The notes below the pieces were generated by a model, which saw only the letters and a list, made by a program, of their open reading frames with translations, searched no databases and was not told where the DNA came from. Shown in pieces: positions 14,281-19,467 of a stretch of DNA of 19,467 bases. Origin of the DNA: an uncultured bacterium (GTDB lineage Bacteria > Actinomycetota > Actinomycetes > S36-B12); the NCBI GenBank assembly GCA_903896585.1, contig CAITYI010000222.1, forward strand, positions 1 to 19,467. The letters run 5' to 3'. Each line of letters opens with the position of its first letter. Within the stretch, counting starts at the first letter, position 1. The translations under genes and the position numbers were made by a program.

Positions 14281-14981
14281 GCGAAACTAAACCCACAGTT
14301 CCCGTCGTGCCGGACGGTGTGAGGGAAATTGACATTGTCGGTGTCCGCAAAGGTGCTTTCGGCGCTGCCGGCTCCGGTGACACCAGCGGTTTCGGCGGGC
14401 TCGTGGCACCGATTGTCATGCCCACGGGATCCACCCCGCCATTTGGCGGGTGGTTTGACGAGGTCGCTGAAGAAATTGCACTGTCACTTGCAGATTCGGG
14501 AGTCTCGGGCGCTGTCGAAAGAATCGTGGTGGACCGCGATGAAATTACTTTCTTCGTCAATAAAAAAGACCTGGTTGCTTTTATGATCGAATGCCGCGAT
14601 GAACCCGCACTTCGTTTTGAAATGTGCATGAGCGTTAGTGGCGTTGACTTCCCGCATGATGTCGGCCGCGAGCTACATGTTGTTTATTCGCTGCTGTCCA
14701 TTACCCACAACCGTCGAATTCGGGTCGAAGTCACTACACCTGATTCGGATCGTCACATTCCGTCTATCGTCGCTGTCTATCCCTCTGCCGACTGGCATGA
14801 ACGCGAAACCTGGGATTTCTTCGGGATCATCTTCGATGGCCACCCGGCCCTCACCCGCATTCAAATGCCGGATGACTGGGTGGGCCACCCTCAGCGCAAG
14901 GACTACCCACTCGGTGGAATCCCGGTGGAGTACAAGGGCGGCACTATTCCTGCACCGGATAACCGGAGGTCATACAACTAA
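14277..14981 (+). CDS. nuoC: NADH-quinone oxidoreductase subunit C
   Basis: The 30-kDa peripheral-arm subunit with no cofactor. The C-terminal signature ERETWDFFGIIFDGHP and the following PDDWVGHPQRKDYPLGG are diagnostic. It has 234 residues, including an N-terminal extension of about 60 residues rich in Gly, Ser and Pro, common in actinobacterial NuoC. It is separate from NuoD, unlike the fused NuoCD of E. coli. The GTG start overlaps the nuoB stop, and the TAA stop shares its last A with the nuoD ATG. Confidence 0.96.
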   Translation: MSETKPTVPVVPDGVREIDIVGVRKGAFGAAGSGDTSGFGGLVAPIVMPTGSTPPFGGWFDEVAEEIALSLADSGVSGAVERIVVDRDEITFFVNKKDLVAFMIECRDEPALRFEMCMSVSGVDFPHDVGRELHVVYSLLSITHNRRIRVEVTTPDSDRHIPSIVAVYPSADWHERETWDFFGIIFDGHPALTRIQMPDDWVGHPQRKDYPLGGIPVEYKGGTIPAPDNRRSYN

Positions 14982-16318
14982 TGTCCACCACAGAGTCTGC
15001 AGATATTTTCGCCGGTAGTTACGACACTGTCGAAGGCACCGTGTACAACCTCGGTGGGGGTGGTGACTGGGAAACCATCAGTGCCGCACCCGAAGGTGAG
15101 ACCGAAAAAATCGTTGTCAACATGGGCCCACAGCATCCGTCCACGCACGGAGTGCTTCGGCTTGTCCTCGACCTTGAAGGCGAGACCGTCACCGAAGTGC
15201 GTTGTGGCATTGGGTTCTTGCACACCGGAATTGAAAAGAACATGGAGTACCGCACCTGGGTTCAGGGTGTCACCTATGTCACCCGCATGGATTACCTCTC
15301 ACCTATGTTCAATGAGGCCGCCTACTGCCTCGCGGTGGAGCGGCTCCTGGGAATCGAAGATCAAATCCCCGAGCGCGCCAACGTCATTCGCGTCATGATG
15401 ATGGAACTCAATCGCGTTTCCTCACACCTTGTTGCACTGGCAACAGGTGGCATGGAACTCGGTGCCCTGACCGCCATGATTTTCGGTTTCCGCGAGCGTG
15501 AACTCGTGTTGGACATCTTTGAAATGGTGTCCGGGCTCCGTATGAACAGCGCATATATCCGCCCGGGTGGAGTAGCCCAGGATCTCCCCGCTGGTGCAGA
15601 AGAAAAAATCCGTGAAACAGTGGTGTTGTTGCGCAAAAGACTCAAAGACACCGCCGATCTGCTAGTGGACAATGCGATCTGGATGGGGCGAACGGTGGGC
15701 GTGGGCTACCTCGACCTGACCGGTTGCATGGCCCTGGGAGTTACCGGTCCCGTATTGCGTTCCACCGGATTGCCACACGACCTTCGCAAGAGCGCTCCGT
15801 ACTGCGGCTATGAAACCTATGATTTTGAAGTTGCCACCCAAAACACCTCCGATGCTTATGGTCGTTTCCTGATTCGCATTGAGGAAATGAAGCAGTCGCT
15901 CAATATTGTTGATCAGTGCCTTGACCGACTCACACCGGGACCGGTAATGGTCGCTGACAAGAAAATTGCCTGGCCTTCCCAATTGTCCATTGGCTCCGAT
16001 GGCCAAGGTAACTCACCGGAACACATCAAGCACATCATGAGCGAGTCCATGGAAGCCTTGATCCACCACTTCAAATTGGTGACTGAAGGATTCAGTGTTC
16101 CCCCCGGTCAGGCATATGTCCCCATCGAATCACCACGTGGTGAGTTGGGTGCCCACGTGGTCAGCACCGGAGGAACGCGTCCCTACCGAGTGCACTTCCG
16201 TGATCCATCCTTTAATAACCTTCAGGCGGTCGCCGCTATGAGTGAAGGCTCCATGATCGCCGACGTAATTGCCGCGGTTGCCAGTATTGACCCGGTCATG
16301 GGTGGAGTGGATCGTTAA
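14981..16318 (+). CDS. nuoD: NADH-quinone oxidoreductase subunit D
   Basis: The 49-kDa subunit that forms the quinone-binding pocket with NuoB. The 445 residues include NMGPQHPSTHGVLRLVLDLEGE, whose His residues lie at the quinone site in homologues, then RCGIGFLHTGIEKNMEYRT, RMDYLSPM and a C-terminus with PRGELGAHVVSTGG and DPSFNNLQAV. It has an N-terminal extension of about 40 residues before the core. GGAGG lies 11 nt before ATG 14981. In this context it presumably reduces menaquinone. Confidence 0.97.
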   Translation: MSTTESADIFAGSYDTVEGTVYNLGGGGDWETISAAPEGETEKIVVNMGPQHPSTHGVLRLVLDLEGETVTEVRCGIGFLHTGIEKNMEYRTWVQGVTYVTRMDYLSPMFNEAAYCLAVERLLGIEDQIPERANVIRVMMMELNRVSSHLVALATGGMELGALTAMIFGFRERELVLDIFEMVSGLRMNSAYIRPGGVAQDLPAGAEEKIRETVVLLRKRLKDTADLLVDNAIWMGRTVGVGYLDLTGCMALGVTGPVLRSTGLPHDLRKSAPYCGYETYDFEVATQNTSDAYGRFLIRIEEMKQSLNIVDQCLDRLTPGPVMVADKKIAWPSQLSIGSDGQGNSPEHIKHIMSESMEALIHHFKLVTEGFSVPPGQAYVPIESPRGELGAHVVSTGGTRPYRVHFRDPSFNNLQAVAAMSEGSMIADVIAAVASIDPVMGGVDR

Positions 16319-16335
16319 ATGAAAGCAGGTGCGAA

Positions 16336-16983
16336 ATGATCACCGATGCAATGCGCGCGGAAATGCGCGATCTTGCTGACCGTTATCCGAGTTCACGGTC
16401 AGCACTTCTGCCCATGTTGCACATGGTACAAAGTTCAGACGATCAAGTAACCCAAGAAGGCATTGCAGCATGCGCCGAAGTTCTTGGAATCACCGAAGCC
16501 GAAGTCACCGCCGTTGCGACTTTCTACACCATGTACAAGTTCAGTCCGGTCGGTAAGCACCACATAGGTGTGTGCATCAACACTTTGTGCGGTCTCCTCG
16601 GTGGCGATGCCGTTTATGCCAAAGTCGCGGAGCGACTGGGTGCCACCCACAATGGTCCTTCCGCGGACGGCAATTTCTGGCTGGAACGCATTGAATGTCA
16701 AGCGGCTTGCACCCACGCTCCCGTCATGACCGTGGACTGGGAATTCATGGACGATGTCACCCCGCAGTCGGCCGTTGACATCATTGATCGACTTGCCGCA
16801 GGCGAGGAAGTGTGGTCAACGCGGGGTCCCAAAATACGCGATTTCCAAGCGACTGAACGCACCCTTGGATTGGCCTCTGATGAATTAGCCACCGAAGGTA
16901 ACTGTGTAGACGAAAAAATGTTGGCCGGTTTGATAGTTGCCCGCCAACAGGCACGTGAACAGAGGGGATCAGATAACTCATGA
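16336..16983 (+). CDS. nuoE: NADH-quinone oxidoreductase subunit E
   Basis: The 24-kDa thioredoxin-fold subunit with [2Fe-2S] cluster N1a. The ligands are present: Cys80 and Cys85 (CINTLC), Cys121 and Cys125 (CQAAC). Its 215 residues exceed the core by about 50 at the C-terminus. AGGTG lies just before ATG 16336, and an 17-bp gap follows nuoD. The stop overlaps the nuoF ATG by 4 nt (ATGA). Confidence 0.96.
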   Translation: MITDAMRAEMRDLADRYPSSRSALLPMLHMVQSSDDQVTQEGIAACAEVLGITEAEVTAVATFYTMYKFSPVGKHHIGVCINTLCGLLGGDAVYAKVAERLGATHNGPSADGNFWLERIECQAACTHAPVMTVDWEFMDDVTPQSAVDIIDRLAAGEEVWSTRGPKIRDFQATERTLGLASDELATEGNCVDEKMLAGLIVARQQAREQRGSDNS

Positions 16984-18296
16984 AGCTCACGCCGGTTATT
17001 ACTGAGTTTTGGGATGACCCCAAGCTCTATACCCTCGACGGCTACCGCAGTCACGGTGGCTACCAAGCGCTAGCCAAAGCGCTCAAGACTGATCCTGATT
17101 CCATCATCACCACGGTGAAAGACTCGGGACTTCGTGGGCGCGGAGGTGCCGGATTCCCCACTGGATTGAAATGGTCATTTGTGCCGCAAAACGATGGCAA
17201 GCCGCATTACTTGGTGGTCAACGCAGATGAATCTGAACCCGGTGCCTGCAAAGACATTCCAATCATGATGGCGAACCCGCACGCGTTGGTCGAAGGCGTG
17301 ATCATCACTTCATATGCAATTCGTGCCAATCACGCGTTCATTTATATTCGCGGTGAAGTACCGCAAGCAATTCGCAAGGTTGCCTATGCCGTTGCCCAAG
17401 CGCGTGAAGCAGGACTCATTGGCAAGAACATTCAAGGTTCGGGTTTTGATCTTGAAGTGACCGTGCACGCGGGCGCAGGTGCGTATATCTGCGGTGAGGA
17501 AACTGCACTCCTGGATTCATTGGAAGGTTTCCGGGGTCAGCCGCGGCTCAAGCCACCATTTCCTGCCGTTGCTGGTTTGTACGCATCTCCTACGGTCATC
17601 AACAACGTAGAGACCATTGCGAATATTCCTTATATTATTGACCGAGGCGTTGACTGGTTCCGCCAATTTGGTACCGAAAAATCACCGGGCTTTAAAGTTT
17701 TCGCCGTATCCGGACACGTGAAGCGCCCAGGAATTTATGAAGCTCCGTTAGGCATCACCATGCGCGAACTCCTGGATTACGCGGGTGGCTTGCGCGATGG
17801 CAGCGAAGTCAAGTTCTGGATTCCCGGTGGTTCGAGTGTGCCCATGCTGACCGCTGAGCACCTTGATCTTCCCTTGACATATGAATCCATGGCTGAAGCC
17901 GGCACCATGTTGGGAACCGGAACGCCCATGGTCTTTGACCAAACTGTTTCAGTGGTTAAGGCGGTCACTCGCTGGCTTGAGTTTTATAAGCACGAGTCCT
18001 GCGGTAAGTGCACCCCCTGTCGTGAGGGTACCTACTGGATCACCGGGGTCCTCGAGAAGTTTGAGCATGGTCACGGCACGGTCGGCGAAATGGAAACCCT
18101 CCACACCCTGTGCGGGCAAATTGCCGGTCGCTCTTTCTGCGCTCTCGGCGATGCCGCCGCAACCCCGTACCCCGGTGCCATGAAGTATTTCGCCAACGAA
18201 TTTACCGCTGCCACGCATACCTCTGCTGACGAACAATTCGATCCGATCAAGTCGTACGTTTTTGCTGGAGCTGTTACAACGGGAGCGTCCACCTGA
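16980..18296 (+). CDS. nuoF: NADH-quinone oxidoreductase subunit F
   Basis: The 51-kDa subunit holding FMN, the NADH site and [4Fe-4S] cluster N3. The NADH/FMN glycine-rich loop is GRGGAGFPTG at 53-62; NADESEPGACKD follows, then GAGAYICGEETALLDSLEG. Cluster ligands are Cys341, Cys344, Cys347 (CGKCTPC) and Cys387, all present. The 438-residue length is normal. The start ATG overlaps the nuoE stop, with GAGGGG upstream; the TGA shares its A with the nuoG ATG. Confidence 0.97.
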   Translation: MKLTPVITEFWDDPKLYTLDGYRSHGGYQALAKALKTDPDSIITTVKDSGLRGRGGAGFPTGLKWSFVPQNDGKPHYLVVNADESEPGACKDIPIMMANPHALVEGVIITSYAIRANHAFIYIRGEVPQAIRKVAYAVAQAREAGLIGKNIQGSGFDLEVTVHAGAGAYICGEETALLDSLEGFRGQPRLKPPFPAVAGLYASPTVINNVETIANIPYIIDRGVDWFRQFGTEKSPGFKVFAVSGHVKRPGIYEAPLGITMRELLDYAGGLRDGSEVKFWIPGGSSVPMLTAEHLDLPLTYESMAEAGTMLGTGTPMVFDQTVSVVKAVTRWLEFYKHESCGKCTPCREGTYWITGVLEKFEHGHGTVGEMETLHTLCGQIAGRSFCALGDAAATPYPGAMKYFANEFTAATHTSADEQFDPIKSYVFAGAVTTGAST

Positions 18297-19467
18297 TGAC
18301 AATCACCAACGATCCACAAACCAGCAATGCAGGTGTCGCCCCGGCACTGGATCTGGTGAATATTGTCATTGACGGTGTCGAAATGGCTGTACCAAAAGGC
18401 ACCCTTGTTATTCGTGCGGCTGAACAAATCGGAATTGAAATCCCGAGATTTTGCGATCACCCCCTGCTGACCCCGGTGGCTGCTTGTCGCGCCTGTTTAA
18501 TTGAGATCGACGGAGTCCCAAAACCGCAACCGGCCTGTGCGCAGACTGTCTCCGACGGCATGAACATTAAAACCCAACATTCTTCTGAGGTTGCCCGCAT
18601 TGCCCAAGAAGGTGTCATGGAGTTCCTCTTGGTGAATCACCCCCTTGACTGTCCTATTTGCGACAAGGGTGGCGAGTGCCCACTACAAAACCAAGCCATG
18701 AGCGTTGGCCGCCCTGAATCTCGGTTCGAAGGGGAAAAGCGCACATTCCCCAAGCCGATCAACGTTAATGCGCAGATCCTCTTGGATCGGGAGCGTTGTG
18801 TCTCGTGTGCGCGCTGCACCAGATTCGCCGACGAAATCGCCGGAGATCCTTCGCTTGAATTATTAGAGCGCGGGGCGCAACAGCAGGTTGGTACCGCCGA
18901 TGACCAACCATTTGATTCCTATTACTCGGGCAACACCGTTCAAATTTGTCCCGTAGGTGCACTCACCAGTGCTTCTTATCGATTCCGTTCTCGCCCATTT
19001 GACTTAGTCTCTGTGCCCACCACCTGCGAACATTGCGCTTCCGGGTGTTCACTGCGCACGGATACCCGTCGCGGAGTGGTCACTCGGCGTTTGGCCTGGG
19101 ATGACCCCGAAGTTAATCAAGAATGGAACTGCGACAAGGGCCGCTTTGCATTTTCTTATTTGCGTACAGGCCGCATTGAATTGCCCCTGATTCGCGAAAA
19201 CGGTGAATTCCGCCCAGCCTCATGGCCCGAGGCAATGTCTATTGCAGCCCAGGGACTTGCACGAGCAGGATCTGAAATGGGTGTGCTCATTGGCGGTCGG
19301 TCAACTATCGAAGATGCCTATGCGTATTCCAAGTTTGCCCGGACCGTGATGGCCACCGACAATATTGACTTCCGGGCCCGGGCATCAAGTGCCGAGGAAG
19401 CCCAATTCCTTGCGAGCAATATTGCCGGTCGAACTCTCGCAACCACGTATCGTGATCTGGACTCCGC
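18296..19467 (+). CDS. nuoG: NADH-quinone oxidoreductase subunit G (3'-truncated by window edge)
   Basis: The large iron-sulfur subunit of complex I; 390 codons are visible and the frame is open to the last base. Cluster ligands in order: [2Fe-2S] Cys53, Cys64, Cys67, Cys81; His/Cys-ligated [4Fe-4S] N5 His115, Cys119, Cys122, Cys128 (HPLDCPICDKGGEC); [4Fe-4S] N6-type Cys168, Cys171, Cys174, Cys218; and a fourth Cys set, Cys244, Cys247, Cys251, Cys279, matching cluster N7, which occurs only in some bacteria. The molybdopterin-like domain then begins. ATG 18296 overlaps the nuoF stop by one base. Confidence 0.95.
   Translation, partial: MTITNDPQTSNAGVAPALDLVNIVIDGVEMAVPKGTLVIRAAEQIGIEIPRFCDHPLLTPVAACRACLIEIDGVPKPQPACAQTVSDGMNIKTQHSSEVARIAQEGVMEFLLVNHPLDCPICDKGGECPLQNQAMSVGRPESRFEGEKRTFPKPINVNAQILLDRERCVSCARCTRFADEIAGDPSLELLERGAQQQVGTADDQPFDSYYSGNTVQICPVGALTSASYRFRSRPFDLVSVPTTCEHCASGCSLRTDTRRGVVTRRLAWDDPEVNQEWNCDKGRFAFSYLRTGRIELPLIRENGEFRPASWPEAMSIAAQGLARAGSEMGVLIGGRSTIEDAYAYSKFARTVMATDNIDFRARASSAEEAQFLASNIAGRTLATTYRDLDS

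Noticed and set aside
1..19467. tRNA/rRNA genes, CRISPR arrays, insertion sequences and long repeats
   Set aside because: None seen: almost all sequence is accounted for by conserved coding genes, and no repeat-spacer pattern, transposase or tRNA-like cloverleaf was noticed by reading.

Overview
The window is a respiratory-chain locus from an actinobacterium, probably of moderate rather than high GC (by eye). The evidence for the lineage is the gene order: ccdA-resB-ccsA, then two small membrane proteins, then a complete set of core men genes, then nuo. This resembles the ccdA/resB/ccsA...men block of Mycobacterium tuberculosis. Other support is the DUF4229 protein, the frequent GTG starts, and several genes with a TANNNT box exactly 6 nt before the start codon, the layout of actinobacterial leaderless promoters. 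The organism cannot be named from sequence alone.

Region 1 (1-3049, +): system II cytochrome c maturation. It holds ccdA (5' end outside the window), resB and ccsA, which overlap by 1-4 nt and form one operon. Region 2 (3079-3865): two small membrane proteins transcribed divergently, a PLDc_N-type protein (-) and a DUF4229 protein (+). Region 3 (3779-13261): menaquinone synthesis. menE-menA (-) diverge from menB-menC-menD (+). These are followed by a 548-residue fusion regulator (TetR, ACT-like, GAF-like remnant, GNAT), then menF (-), which diverges from menG (+). Region 4 (13337-19467, +): the start of the complex I operon, nuoA-nuoG, with nuoG cut by the window end.

The parts fit one physiology: menF-D-C-E-B-A-G make the menaquinone that complex I reduces, and ccdA-resB-ccsA mature the c-type cytochromes that carry electrons further on. 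menH and the DHNA-CoA thioesterase are not in the window. No gap reaches 300 bp, and convergent genes abut or overlap, leaving little room for terminators.

The most interesting points are: (1) a near-perfect Rex redox-repressor operator just downstream of the likely nuo promoter; (2) the TetR-ACT-GNAT fusion inside the men cluster, with MenE carrying a PX4GK motif typical of Pat-type lysine acetyltransferase substrates; (3) a 35-bp menE/menB divergent region whose two -10 boxes each sit 6 nt from a start codon, and a similar leaderless layout for menF; (4) a MenB with the type I (bicarbonate-dependent, E. coli-like) Gly signature where M. tuberculosis has Asp.
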